Part shown: piece by piece, positions 11,405-22,064 of the stretch
How the letters are laid out: each line of letters starts with the position of its first letter
Position numbering within the stretch: the stretch's first letter is position 1
Assembly (NCBI GenBank): GCA_007922195.1
Contig: ML681990.1
Location: forward strand, 41,996,411-42,060,410
Length of the DNA stretch: 64,000 bases
Origin: Podocnemis expansa
Lineage: Eukaryota; Chordata; Testudines; Podocnemididae
Direction: 5' to 3'
Position numbers and translations under genes: made by a program
Notes under the pieces: generated by a model
What the model was told of the DNA's origin: nothing
Databases searched by the model: none
What the model saw: the letters and a program-made list of their open reading frames with translations, nothing else

Positions 11405-12236
11405 TGCTCCAGGACTATGCTTGGGCTAGGGATGCCAGGCTCCTCCATGGGGCAGCAGCTGTCACCAGCTGCCATTTCTTTGAGGAGCTGGACACATTCC
11501 TGGCCCAGGAGCACGCTGGCCCACCCCACCATGTCTGGGACTCTAGTGAGCTGTGCACCAGTCCCACATCCCTGGAGCCAGAGCGGACTGCCTCGTAGCA
11601 CGAGGAACCCCTCAATGTGGGCAAGACCAGCTGACCCAGCACAGCTCTACCTGCAAGCCTGGAGCTGATTGAGGAAGGGGAACCCCAGCCCACCAGCCCT
11701 GAGGACGAAGCAGAGGACAAGGAAGCAGCTGCTGAGGAGGGGACATCACGCCGGACATCAGGCATCCCAGTTGGTGAGTGTCCTCACCCCCCCCAGGTAG
11801 GGATGCCCAGGAGTGCAGGGACTGGGTCCCAAGGGGGGCATGGCCCTGGGATGGTGGGGCTCGGGCCTGGGAGGGTGGGCTGCACAGGCCCTCCCATGGC
11901 TGTAGTTCACAGAGCGGCATGTGGAGACAGAGTACCATGCCCAAGCAGAATGGGGGTCCCTCAACACAGGGGAGGCAATGGGCAGACATGACAGCATGCA
12001 GGGCAGAGAGCCTGCAGCCAGCACTGCTGTCACATGGCCTCGGGAGACTGCCCCAGCCACATACTGCCAAGGACAGCTCAGTATTGTGGGACACGAGGCC
12101 ACGTGCCCTGAGTGCAGTGTACGCAGCACACAATTGGGAATCCTGCTGGCAGTCAGGGCAGGGGTTTGCAGCTCACAGGCTGCACACACCAGGGCCGGTA
12201 GGCTGACACTTAATTGTGCTCCCTTCTGCCTTGCAG

Positions 12237-12925
12237 CTCGTCTGCCCACGCACTGGCCTTCTGCTCCAGGCCTGCCGACCACTGCAAGGCCCAGGAGAAG
12301 AGCCCGTCTGACCCGAGACGACGTCCTTGCCAGCTTGCTGGAGCTCGGCCAGCAGGCTGAAAAGTTGTCCCGGGCCTGGCACGTCGAGCAGGCCAGGTGC
12401 CAGGATTCCGCTCTCTGGCAGCTCCAGCAAGCTGCCAACGCTGGCAACCGAGTCATGGCAGCCCTGGAGCAGCAGGCAGCGGCAATGACGCGCCATGTGA
12501 TGGCACTGGAACGGCAGGCAACCAGCCTTGACCACCAGGCGACCACCCTTGACCAGCAGGCAGCCACCCTTGACTGGTAGGCGACGGCCCTGGAGAGTCT
12601 GCAGACTGCGGTCCGGCTCATTGGGGCACACCTTGCCCCCAGCAGGAGACTGACCCTGCCCCTCCCAGGGACCCAGCTGCCCTTCGCCACCGGCACCCCC
12701 AGACCGGGAGTGGCCTTGGAGAAGGCCATGGGGCTGTGGGCCCTGCCCCAGGGGTGGCGCTCCGCCCCCAATAAGCCCCCCCAGTTGTCCCCAAACCACC
12801 ACCCCACATGCCCTGACCCAGTTCTGTGCCCCACCCCACATGCCTGTGCCCCCAGTTGTGCCCCCACTCTACCTTACCTGTCTCCCCAGTTCCACCTTCC
12901 CATACCCTCTTGTTTGTTTAAATAA
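12237..12925 (+). pseudogene. Harbinger Myb/SANT-like protein, exon 2
   Basis: The acceptor TTCTGCCTTGCAG ends at 12236. The phase matches exon 1, which leaves one base at 11773. The exon encodes an Arg-rich stretch, then a coiled-coil-like region dense in Leu, Ala and Gln (LLELGQQAEKLSRAWHVEQ, then repeated ATSLDHQATTLDQQAATLD heptad-like units). A TAG at 12578-12580 interrupts the repeats. Beyond it the frame stays open through a Pro-rich tail to TAA at 12923. The stop overlaps the polyadenylation signal at 12921. The coiled coil probably mediates dimerisation (inference). Confidence 0.7.
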
Positions 12926-12966
12926 AAACAGTTCACACAGATTCACAGTTTGTTGCGTATTTTATT
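12921..12966. promoter_or_regulatory. Convergent polyadenylation signals of the Harbinger genes
   Basis: AATAAA lies at 12921-12926 on the plus strand and at 12961-12966 on the minus strand (TTTATT as read). The two signals are 35 bp apart and face each other, marking the tail-to-tail junction of the Myb/SANT-like and transposase genes. Confidence 0.65.
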
Positions 12967-13797
12967 GGGTTGGGGTCAGGGTATGGGTGGGTTGGGTGGG
13001 GGCTGGCTGGGGCAGAAGGGAGGAGCAGGCGGTGTGGTGGGGTTTGCATGGTGATGTGGGTGCCGTTGAGTATCCTCCCACACTTTGGAAAGCCCAGGGC
13101 AGCAAGACCGGTGATGATGTCCTGCAGCGCTCCCAGGGTGACGAGGTGTGGCAGCAGGACCATGCTGATGGCGTGGGCGACCTGCAGTGGCACTTCCCCG
13201 ATGGTGGACATCCTGATGCTGAAGAGCTGGGCAACAGACCTGTGGGACTCCGGAATAGCCATTTTCCAGAGAGCGATGGCCACGCTCTTGTCCACAGGGA
13301 TGCCTGCCCTCACCACCGTGTCCCTTTGGTGCAGGACTGGGGTGAGCTTGGCGATGAGTGAAGGTCTTCCTGCTAACCTAGAGGTTCCTCCTCCAGCACT
13401 TGTTGCTCCAGGTTCGCTGGAGAACCCACTCCCACCAGGCTGTGCTGGTGCCCAATGCCCAGATGGGCTGTGGCACAGAAGGGGACGGGGAGCTATTGGT
13501 GCTGTGAAGGCTGCGGAGATGATGGTCCAGGGCGCAGCTCCGGGCTCATCAGGCTCAGGAAAAGTGTGTCCCACAGCAGGGCAGCACCCTGCAGGCTAGC
13601 AGCTGGTCTACCAAGTGCTCGAGGATGGTATAGGAGCCGGGGAGCATCCCTAGCCAGCTCTCTTGCAACCTCTTAGGAGTCACAATGGACAGGGAGGGGC
13701 GGCCAGTTTGTGCTTTTAGGTGATTGGCTGGCAACCTGGCTGGCAACATGGCCCCCAACATGGCCCAGTGAGCTGGCCATGCTGCCACACCTCCCAT
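12933..13797 (-). pseudogene. Harbinger (HARBI1-like) transposase, truncated
   Basis: The minus-strand frame at 12933-13574 contains the helix-turn-helix and early catalytic region of HARBI1-like DDE transposases: VDKSVAIALWKMAIPESHRSV, IGEVPLQVAHAIS, ITGLAALGFPKCG, then NGTHI. In the family this last motif is normally DGTHI and supplies the first catalytic Asp. Here the codon at 13065-13067 is AAC (Asn). The protein then runs into Pro-rich sequence and a stop, so the later catalytic acidic residues are absent. An overlapping frame at 13555-13797 probably holds decayed N-terminal sequence. It cannot be catalytically active. Confidence 0.8.
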
Positions 13798-13990
13798 GCT
13801 GCCCCTCTCCTAAAATTGAAATAGCATGTCCACACACAGGGCATGCTATTTCGATTTGAAGGGCTTCCCTTAATTCGAAGTAAGAAACCATTATTTTGAA
13901 TTAACTTATTTCAAAATAAGGATTTTATTTCAAAATGAGTTATTTCAAAATGAGTTATTTTGAAATAACAGTTATCATGTGGACATAGCC

Positions 13991-14415
13991 ATACACTTGG
14001 CCTCTTGATTTGGGGTTCATGACCTTCTGGGGTACAGTCCAGACCAGTGAGTGTTGTGTCACCATTTGTCCAGCAGTATGGGGTGCCTCACAATGTTTTG
14101 CTGCTGTAGCTCCCATATTGGGCTCCTTAAAAAGAGCATGCAGGTCACATCCTGTCTGTCTGTGTATAGTCACAGCCCTCATTCAGAAGTCCATCAAAAA
14201 ACACTAGCCCACTGTGACTTCCAGCAGCCTGGGTTACTATTTGCACTGTGATCCTAACACACCTCATTCTGAAGTCCCTCACTCCCAGCTCCCAAAAATG
14301 CATTTTGCACTACCCAGCCTTCCCCAGAACAGTCCAGATATATTAGGTCAGTTGCCTTCTAAGGGGGCAACATCACCTTCACCCATGGAAAAGATGCCCT
14401 TGAGGAATTCCATGT
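13991..14415. other. Spacer between Harbinger and Penelope elements
   Basis: It starts with the ATA duplication of the Harbinger element. The rest is non-coding sequence with no recognised structure. It could include 5' sequence of the neighbouring Penelope copy, but I see no motif that proves this. Confidence 0.4.
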
Positions 14416-15161
14416 GATTTCAACAATTTCCAGCCCACCATCAACTTCAGCCTGGATCAGTTCACAGAGGATATCCAGTTCCTGGACGTTACAATACGAA
14501 TAAGTAATGGCCACATAAATACTACCCTATACCGAAAGCCTACTAACCACTATACCTACATTCATGCCTCCAGATCTCTTTCAGGACACATCACATGATC
14601 CATTGTCTACAGCCAAGCCCTAAGATGTAACCACCTTTGCTCCAATCCCTGAGACAGAGACAGACACCTCTAGGATCTCTATCAAGAATTCTTAAAACTA
14701 CAATACCCACCTGAGGAAGTGAAGAAACAGACTGACAAAACCAGACATTTACCTAGAAGTCACCTACTGCAGGACAGGCCCAGCAAGGAAAACAACAGAA
14801 CACCACTGGTCATCACTAAAACCCCCAAGCATAACCTCTACAACACATCATTAAGGATCTAAAACCTATCCTGGAAGACAATCCTTCATTGTATCAAGAA
14901 TTGGGAGGTAAGCCACTCCTCACTTACAGACAAGCCCCCCAGCTGTAAGCAAATACTCATCAGCAACTACACACTATGCAATAAGGACGCTAAGTGGGGT
15001 ACTTACCCCTGCAACAATTCCCATTGCCAACTCTGCTTACATAGCTACGTAAGTGATACTGTCATAGTACCTAACCAAATCAGCCATTCCATCAGGGCCT
15101 CATTCATGTGCACATCTACCAATATGATATGTGCCATCATATGTCAAAAATGCCCCTCTGT
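14416..15161 (+). pseudogene. PLE polyprotein, RT C-terminus and linker
   Basis: The frame from 14416 reads DFNNFQPTINFSLDQFTEDI then QFLDVTIRISNG and TTLYRKPTNHYTYIHASRS, the final RT blocks and thumb typical of Penelope-like elements. Downstream, after stops and shifts, come the Cys motif PCNNSHCQLC (about 15007-15036) and the beginning of the GIY-YIG domain (TNMICAIICQKCPS). The RT catalytic YxDD block would lie upstream and is missing, so the copy is 5' truncated or the rest has decayed. Confidence 0.78.
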
Positions 15162-15823
15162 CAGAGGCATTGCTCCCCTAGAAAAAGGGACCGGGGCCCG
15201 AGCCAAGGCCTTGCCCCCTGCTGCATGGGCCTGCCCCTTGGCCCAAGCTGGCTGCGGGAACCCAGTCCAGCTCCTGCCACTGCCAGCCTATGGCTGGCAG
15301 CTGAGGCAAACCTGATCTGGCTCCTGCTGCTACCTGCTGACCAATGGCAGGCAGCTCCACCCAGACCCAGCTCCTGCTGCTGCCAGCTAGTGGCTGGCAG
15401 CCTGGGTGGGCCCAATACAGCCCCAGCCACTGCCTGCTGGTCAGCAGCAAGCAGCCCAGGCTCAGATCCGGCTCCTGCTGCTTGCCACTGGTTGGCAGGC
15501 AGCAGCTGGAGCTGGATGGGGCCTGCCTGGGCTTTCTGCCACTGGCCAGCAGCAGCAGGAGTTGGATGCAAGCCTAGACTGGATGCCGGCTAGAGCTGGA
15601 TCAGGCCTGCTGGGACCACTAGCCACTACCAGCAGCAAGAGGACCCAGATCCGAGCCTGCCAGTGATAGATGGCCCTGATTCAGATCCAGCTCCTGCCAC
15701 TGCGTGCCAGAGGCAGGCGGCCTCCACAGGCCAGATCAACGCCAGCTGCTGTCAGGGCTGAGCCAAGATGTGAAGGGGCTGCCCCCCCTTGAGCCCTATG
15801 GTAGTGGTGCTCCTGTGCCTCTG
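15162..15823. mobile_element. GC-rich insert in the PLE, minisatellite-like core
   Basis: A 662-bp GC-rich block interrupts the PLE nuclease domain. Its ends are inverted (CAGAGGCA at the left, TGCCTCTG at the right). The core (about 15250-15500) repeats a unit of roughly 50 bp containing 'ggctcctgctgctgccagc' and 'tggctggcagc' variants. Open frames on both strands come from this repetition. No target-site duplication is evident, so I call it only a probable non-autonomous DNA element. Confidence 0.55.
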
Positions 15824-15890
15824 CTATATATATTGGCCAAACTGGACCGTCTCTGTGCTAAAGAATAAATGACCACAAATCAGACATTAA
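15824..15890 (+). pseudogene. PLE GIY-YIG nuclease, middle piece
   Basis: YIGQTG is encoded from 15829, followed by a SL.AK-type stretch and sequence comparable to the NDHKSDI segment of the family. The piece ends where the Harbinger MITE enters at TAA (15888-15890). GIY-YIG nucleases nick target DNA to prime reverse transcription in PLEs (family knowledge). Confidence 0.72.
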
Positions 15891-16234
15891 GGCTATGTCT
15901 ACACTAGCAAATTAGTTTGAATTAAAGAGCCTTAAAGCTTAGTTCAAACTAGGTAGTTTGACTGATTAGTTCAAACTAATTTGCATATTTAGTTCAAACT
16001 AGCACAATGTAGACATGCGAGTCTGACATACTAAATAAGTTTGAACTAGTGGTTAGTTTGAACTACGTACTTCTTTTTAGTTTGAACTAAAAAGTTAGTT
16101 CAAACTAAAAAGAGCATGGCTAGTTTGAACTAAAAGTTAGTTCAAACTAAAAAAAAAAAAAAAACGTGCTTAGTTCAAACTAACTTTCAAGCTACTTAGT
16201 TCAGATTAACCAAGTCTGAACTAAGATTTTAGCC
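15891..16234. mobile_element. PIF/Harbinger-type MITE, TTTGAACTAA subfamily
   Basis: The element is 344 bp. The left end is GGCTATGTCTACACTAGC and the right end TTTTAGCC (short match), flanked by the 3-bp duplication TAA (15888-15890 and 16235-16237). The interior consists of reiterated AGTTTGAACTAA / TTAGTTCAAACT palindromes and a 16-base A-run. It shares this organisation with 48228-48543. Confidence 0.82.
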
Positions 16235-16470
16235 TAAGAGTGGTAACATTCAAAAACTGGTAGGGGAACATTTCAATCTACCTGGACATTCTGTTACAAA
16301 CATGCCCCAGTTACAGTATTTCAGCAAAAAAAAACCCTTCATAAACAGACTTCAGGGTGAAACTGCAGAGCTGGAATTCATATGCAAACTAGAAACCTTC
16401 ATGGTCAGTCTGAATAGGGATTTGGAAAGGCTAACTCATTACAAAAGGAAATTTCCCATCTTTTAACATT
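16235..16470 (+). pseudogene. PLE GIY-YIG nuclease, C-terminal piece
   Basis: Coding similarity resumes directly after the MITE: GNIQKLVGEHFNLPGHSVTN, then a region with LQGETAELEFICKLET in a shifted frame and a terminal L..LTHYK. This is the conserved C-terminal part of the PLE nuclease (E-H-F-N and the final helices). The shift lies in an A-run near 16326-16334. Confidence 0.72.
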
Positions 16471-16474
16471 CTCA

Positions 16475-16805
16475 CATCAGCTATTGCTAAACCAACAGGA
16501 GACCTGTGGCACCTTAAAGACTAACAAATGTCTTTGGGCATAAGATTTTGTGGGCATCAAACCACTTCATCAGCTATTGCTGTTAAGAGGCCCACTTCTA
16601 CACAATTTGAATCAAAGCAACTTGTTTGCTTTGCTGAGCTAGGTTAGCAGACTATCCCTCTGGTACTATTTGATTTGACCTTGTGATCCACCTTTCTCTG
16701 TTTGTATATACACAGCTAATATATTACAGTTTCCATTTCATGCATCTGATGAAGTAGGACTGTGCCCACAAAGGCTTATGTGATAAATAAATTTGTTAGT
16801 TTTTA
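16475..16805 (+). mobile_element. Rearranged PLE terminal sequences
   Basis: The block combines an inverted PLE arm (16489-16567, 'cctgtggcaccttaaagact' orientation), an end module (16616-16668, ending 'actatccctctgg') and a direct 3' end (about 16730-16805, 'catctgatgaagtagg...ataaatttgttag'). The 14-bp word CATCAGCTATTGCT occurs at 16475-16488 and 16568-16581, on either side of the inverted arm. It follows the PLE nuclease remnant and links these sequences to the family. Confidence 0.6.
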
Positions 16806-19800
16806 ATTGTTTTTATCAAATAGTCTGCTATCTTAAATGAAGTGTCCTAAACAATATAGGATTAGTTTTAATTGAAAATTAAAACAAGTTTAACTTTAAG
16901 GAGATAAATTTCAAGTGAGGACAAATAAAGAGATATTAAAGTCAGAAGTGACTACAAAAAAATTAAAGTTTAAAAATCCTTTCAAAACTTAACAAACTAG
17001 ACTTGGTTCAAGGTGAAGTTCTTACCACGTGTTTTCAGTATATGGTTGAGCAAACTCTCAGGCAAGGATCTGATTTCAAAATCCATAGGCTGTTTCTTTT
17101 GTCTTATGTGGAAAAGAGAGAGGGATAGAGAAAGAGAACTTGGGGTGGAATGGTGGTAGATTGCCCCCTCGAACCCTTTGAAATACATTTTCCTGCAACT
17201 GACTTCTTCATATAGTTCTTTTGAGCTGAGATCAAGGTGATATGCAGTTTGATAAGACCCAGCTCTGTTCATTCCTGCCCGGCTTCCTTGCCAAAGAATG
17301 GCCACTGGATCAAATTCAATGACACCTGACAAGGGGCGTTAACTTGTCCTTTCGCTTTGAAAAACTGGTTTACCCACTTTGCAGTCTTGTTTGATAAACA
17401 CACTTCATTTGGGATTTCAGCTTATATTCATAATTTTACAAAAGATGTTGTCATATGTATTTCACCACAATATTATTGATCAGGAAATAATTAGTTTTCA
17501 AATGATTCCTTACAAGACTATTTTGTACAAAGATTATTAAAGTAGTGTGTAGGTTGTGAATACAGGAGTGTATCTATAAAGGGTTAAATCACTTTTATTA
17601 CTGCATTGTTTCATCATCATCATCAGATATATTGAATCATGAAATTGTGGTTACAATGTTGGGTACATTGAAGAAATGCAACCCCTGCTTGGCTTACTGA
17701 ATTGACTGCCTCATTTGAGTCTTGAAAGGTTAAGAAATAAGCCCACCAAATATTCAACATCAACCAGGCAAAGAGAGGCTGAAAAATGAATGCGATCACA
17801 GGTTAGCAAACCCAGTACACATTCATAACCATTATGAAACCATGAAAGCCAACAGGAAACATCTATACAGGTCCTGGTGTATTTCAGAGTAGATCATACA
17901 GTCACCTTGTCAAAAAGGTGCTGACAGTTGCTAGTGGGGGCCCATGTGGTCTCTTAACTTTCACTGTCTAGTAGCCACATGAGGTGCCTTGGTTAATGTT
18001 TTCATAAATACTTCTGCTGGAAAAGGGATGAATTTGTGGACATTAGGTTTCTGGTCCTGCTTTCAGCTTGCTGTCCTTGGTAGCCTATGAGGGTATTTCT
18101 GATGTAGATGATCTTTGTAAAATAAATTGATAAATCCTAAAACTAGGAGTTACTGTACTGTCAGATGGAGAAAGAAATCTGGATTTATGAAGTGACTTAA
18201 GCTACATAAAATTTTTGGTTGTATGACTTTACTGTGTGTCAGAGAAGAAGCAGGCTCTTTTTAATACCTTTACAGTAATAGAGAAGGTTTGTAGAAATTA
18301 TTTGGGTTTGAGATGGTACCAGATTAGGTTATGCTCCCTCCCACAGAACCTAAAACAGATAATCAGAGAACCATAGCAATTACGTGGCTGATGGGATGAG
18401 CAGTTTTAAGTTTTTCATGTGTTTGAGCAGAGGAAGGAATAAACTGGCTACTCTACCTCTCGTTTTCTGCTCCATGGGTCTGGGCCTGGGTCTGAGTTTT
18501 CATCTGCAGTGCATAGAGTATCATGGGGACATCAGGATAAAATAACAAGTCACCCAGGGTCAGTTTAATTAAGCACCAGCAGATGAGGTGACTCAGCTGC
18601 AATGAAATCATGGGTGATGAAGAGCTTATTGACGCTGGATCTAGTGATGATCCAATTCAGGAATTTTCAGCCTCATTCTGTCTTACTGCTTACTCATTGC
18701 ATGAGACTGGATATCTCTATTCAATGATCTTCTTTCCAGCCACTGGGTGGCATTTCCTGTTTGTTTCTTTTGTTACCATGAATGGTCCGCCAAGATGGCA
18801 GTGATTATAACCTAATGTGGTGCCAGCTCCCTTGAGTGATAAGGGTGATGATATAAGTGTGAAAAATTGGGACAGGGTGGAGGAAATAGTTGCCTATATA
18901 AGATAGTGCTGCAAATATTGGGGCAGTCTCTATAAAACTAGGGCACCTGGTAACCTTGGTGAGTCTACTCAGTTCCCCAGGGACTGAGGGAAGGTAGATG
19001 AGTTTTATGTGAAGAAGCAGGGATGCAGCAAGCATTCGTGTGACAGTGACTCAGCATTACCATCTGGAGCCAGCTATAAAATCACCAAGGAACTCTACTT
19101 TCACATGTCTAAAAAGCATCTGGTTCTCGTACAAACCTTCAGAATCTATTTCTCCACCTCAATTGAAACTCTGCTGTATATGTAAAATGTCATACTTCAC
19201 ATTCTGATGTCTGATTTTTGCTCTAGACAAATATGGGTGCTAACATTTTTATGGATGCTCACACAGGTGTGGAAAGTCAGAAACCAAGACTGTGGTTGCC
19301 AAGAAGTTTTATCCAAATTGCGTCTGTTTCCTACACGTATTGCTTTTTCTTCTTTCTTTTTTGGCCTTGCTCCAATGAGCTCATTTTCTCATCTGCTACT
19401 ATTTCTAGTTTTCAGTGTCTTTTCTTTCTTTGTGCATTCATCTCCTTTTATTTGCCTCTCATTCGTCTCTCTGCTCCTTGAACACCTTGTTTTTCCACTT
19501 TTGGATGTTTGGAGGGTGTTTCCCCCTCACAATATATTTCATCTGCTTTTTCATTCTCTTTCTTTCCTGTGTTTGTTTTTCTTCTTTTAGTTTCCTCTCT
19601 GAATCATTCTTCTGTTTCGGTCTTTGCAGCACCATTATCCTCTTTGAATCTTCTTCATTCTTGCCTACAACACCATTTCAGTCCTCAGTGGTTGACTCAG
19701 CCAAAGATGCGTGGGATGTGATTCTGAGTGATTCTTGGTGCTCAGAGGGGCATTAATAGTCTATTTATTCTCAAATGATACCTGTGTATGTAACTCCTTT

Positions 19801-21467
19801 TCTAGTGACCATTTTTTAGATGGAGCTATATATAATCCTTAGACGTATGAATATGAAATATGGCGCTGAGAGGCTGAAAAAGTTACACTAAGAAAGGAAG
19901 AGGCTGAAACTTCTACTAGCTACAAGTGGCAACAGCTAAAATTAGTCCTAGTGGAGTGGAGATTATTAGCCAACTGAATTAAGGATCATAAGCAGCAGGT
20001 GTCCTATTTCCATAAATTGAAATATTTTAATAAACCTACAGTATATTTCACACTCAAGTGTTAACATTTTTATGTAACTGTAAAATACAGAAATGGTCTT
20101 TCATCAACTAATGTAAAATACTGTTGGACAGGACCAAATTAGTGCACACCATAGAAACTTTTATAGTATATGGAAATATTTTGTGATAACATCTTAAAAT
20201 ACAGTTTTGGAGCATTTGTTTTCTTTCCGGCACAGACACCCCTTTCATTCCTTTAATTAAAACTGGTAAATGGTAAAAGTCATGGAACACACAGAGATGA
20301 TTCATAAATGGAACCAGATTTCTTTAAAGGCTGTAAAAGTACATCTAGCCCCTGGGAATCTCACTAGTGGTTCCCTCCAGAGTCTGCTAAATGCACCAAA
20401 GTGTGCTGGCTCTGGGGAAATGTTCACATTACTAGTACATGCTGTAGTTCATTTTTACAGTTTTTAATGTTTTACCACCCGCTGTTTCTGGTGCTTTCTT
20501 CGGAGCTTAAGCATAAGGGACTTGAATTTCCTGTCACTTTCACTGATGTAAATCAGTAATAACTCCACTGACATCACTGGAGTAACAGTGGTGTTAAGTG
20601 ATGCCACTGAGAGGAGAAAGAGATTTTCCTACTTATTTCAACTTTATCAGGTGTGTCTGTGTATAGAACCATGTGGCCTGTGTCCTCTTTGCTCTTCTGA
20701 TAACTAGTATGTTCTTTTTCCCTCCTTGTTTGGAATGGAACTGAAATGAATAGGCCAAAAAGGTTGAGAACCACTGCACTACACTGTATCATAGAGAGAT
20801 GCAGTGGGTAAGACTTGGAATTCAAGAAGTTTCAGTTCCTTCAGATATCACTTGTATGTTGTTACAAAGAGGCAGAAACAATTTCATCTTTTTTCTTGAA
20901 GAGCTGTCTGGTTCCAAACATTTTAAAAGACAAATTGACTAGACATTGAACAAATACTTTTTCACGGAAAAAGCACCCTAAAAAATCCCAGTGGGTTTCC
21001 CAGATCAGAACTTTTTGTGTTCATCATTCTATAGGCAGTTAAGAGAATGCTCTTAAATTTTATCATTGATGTTAGAGAGAAAATGAAACCTAAATTATAG
21101 CTGTGATTTTCTCTGCAGACAGATTCATTAAGAGGAAGATTTTCATGTGACAAAAAAAAAAAAATACCAAATAAATTCAGTTTGCTCAGTTATATAGCAG
21201 CAGCCAAATCTAGACTCATTCTAGACTCTGTTCTTCTGTTGGACCACAGATTTTTTTTTTCTTTTTAAATTACATTGTGCATATAAATTCTTAAGGGAAA
21301 CAATTCCTTTCAATCCTTGACTTTCAGTTATTTTCTCTCTTTCCCCCCCATCTTTATTTGGTGTTCTCTTTAGCTCTAATTTTACATGTAAATTCAGTCC
21401 CACATGACACAAGATACGTGAAGGGTCACTGAGGCACTGAGTACCTGACACCCCCACAGTTTTGTTT
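16806..21467. other. Intergenic, no firm gene
   Basis: Mostly unique AT-rich sequence. It holds a pyrimidine-rich stretch on the plus strand (about 19330-19690) that creates several spurious frames. A lone hAT-type end, AAAAAGGTTGAGAACCACTG, lies near 20758-20777. The block around 20527-20590 resembles short words that recur near 48120-48180. A weak candidate exon is listed at 17026-17102. Confidence 0.4.
17026..17102 (-). other. Candidate orphan exon (weak)
   Basis: On the minus strand a strong polypyrimidine tract (TCTCTTTCTCTATCCCTCTC...CACATAAG) precedes a 77-bp open segment that ends at the donor GTAAGAAC. One frame reads QKKQPMDFEIRSLPESLLNH and continues ILKTR, with an F-box-like LPESLLNHIL flavour. 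I recognise no gene and see no neighbouring exon to join. Confidence 0.2.
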
Positions 21468-22052
21468 CATAGAGTCACAGGGTTGGAAGGGATCGCAGGA
21501 GCTCATCTAGTCCAACCCCCTGCTAAAAGCAGGACCAATCCCAACTAAATCATCCCAGCCAGGGCTTTGGTAAGCTGGACCTTAAAAACCTCTAAGTATG
21601 GATGTGCCACCACGTTCCTAGCTAGCACCTCCTAGTGAAAAAGTTTTTTCTAATATCTAACCTAGACCTCCTCCACTGCAACTTGAGACCATTGCTCCTA
21701 GTTCTGTCATTTACTACTACTGAGAACATTCTAACTCCATCTTCTCGGGAACCCCCTTCAGGTAGTTGAAGGCCACTATTAAATCCCCACGTACTCTTCT
21801 CTTCTGCAAACTAAACAAGTCTAATGCTCTCAGCCTCTCCTCAGAAGTCACATGCTCCAGCCTTCTAATAATTTTTGTTGCCCTTTGCTGGGCTCTGTCC
21901 AATCTGCTCACATTCTTCCTTTAGTGAGAGGCCAATCCTGGACACAATACTCCAAATGTGGCTTCACAATGCCCAATAAAAGGGAATAATCTCTTCCCTT
22001 GATCCGCTGGGAATGCCCCTATTAACTAAGTCCAATATGCCAGTAAGACCTT
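21468..22052 (-). mobile_element. CR1 LINE 3' part
   Basis: Read on the minus strand, the block ends with the CR1 3' terminus (tgtgactctatga). It encodes the C-terminal part of CR1 ORF2, for example [20 protein letters not shown] and [20 protein letters not shown], which aligns by eye with the fuller copy at 57062-59640. It is interrupted at 22052 by a Penelope copy and continues at 22575. Confidence 0.88.
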
Positions 22053-22064
22053 CTTGGCAATAAG

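Larger units (their letters stand above)
6350..11773 (+). pseudogene. Harbinger-associated Myb/SANT-like protein, exon 1, interrupted
   Basis: The ATG at 6350 opens a frame with a trihelix/Myb-SANT DNA-binding domain: VWTAEETLTLLRIW, then a VDVYADISQSLAQEGFE helix and TTEQVRLKVKGL. This is the partner protein that in Harbinger elements binds element DNA and helps transposase reach the nucleus (family knowledge). A TGA at 6536-6538 breaks the domain. The gypsy element enters directly after the KVKGLL codons at 6577. The frame resumes at 11410 with an acidic, Pro-rich segment, which has further stops at 11596-11598 and near 11632. The exon ends at the donor GTGAGT at 11774, in phase with the acceptor at 12236. 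It is clearly a pseudogene. Confidence 0.8.
5986..13990 (+). mobile_element. Two-gene PIF/Harbinger transposon, split by a gypsy element
   Basis: The left end is GGCTGTGTTGACAC and the right end GTGGACATAGCC (inverted, imperfect), flanked by the 3-bp duplication ATA (5983-5985 and 13991-13993). Subterminal zones at both ends repeat TTTCGAAA/TTTGAAA palindromes. Removing the gypsy insertion (6578-11404 plus one copy of its 5-bp duplication) leaves about 3.2 kb. That remainder holds a Myb/SANT-like gene on the plus strand and a transposase remnant on the minus strand, the usual two-gene layout of Harbinger elements. Both genes carry stops, and the transposase lacks its C-terminal catalytic half, so this copy cannot be autonomous. 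Confidence 0.85.
14416..16805 (+). mobile_element. Penelope-like element (PLE), nested insertions
   Basis: Three separated coding pieces in the same orientation read as one PLE polyprotein: the end of RT plus linker (14416-15161), the GIY-YIG start (15824-15890) and the rest of the nuclease domain (16235-16470). They are separated by a GC-rich insert (15162-15823) and a Harbinger MITE (15891-16234). After the coding remnant come the PLE terminal sequences, rearranged, to about 16805. Many stops and frameshifts are present. Confidence 0.8.

Noticed and set aside
11758..12867. Minus-strand frame of 369 codons
   Set aside because: It lies antisense to the Harbinger Myb/SANT-like gene and its intron in GC-rich DNA. 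Its Cys/Ala/Arg-rich composition shows no domain, and the plus strand has the real motifs and splice sites.
15108..15666. Long Ala/Gly/Pro frames on both strands
   Set aside because: They are produced by the tandem GC-rich insert in the Penelope element.
19207..19756. Phe/Ser/Leu-rich frames resembling membrane proteins
   Set aside because: The sequence is pyrimidine-rich on the plus strand, and TTT/TCT codons mimic hydrophobic segments in all three frames.
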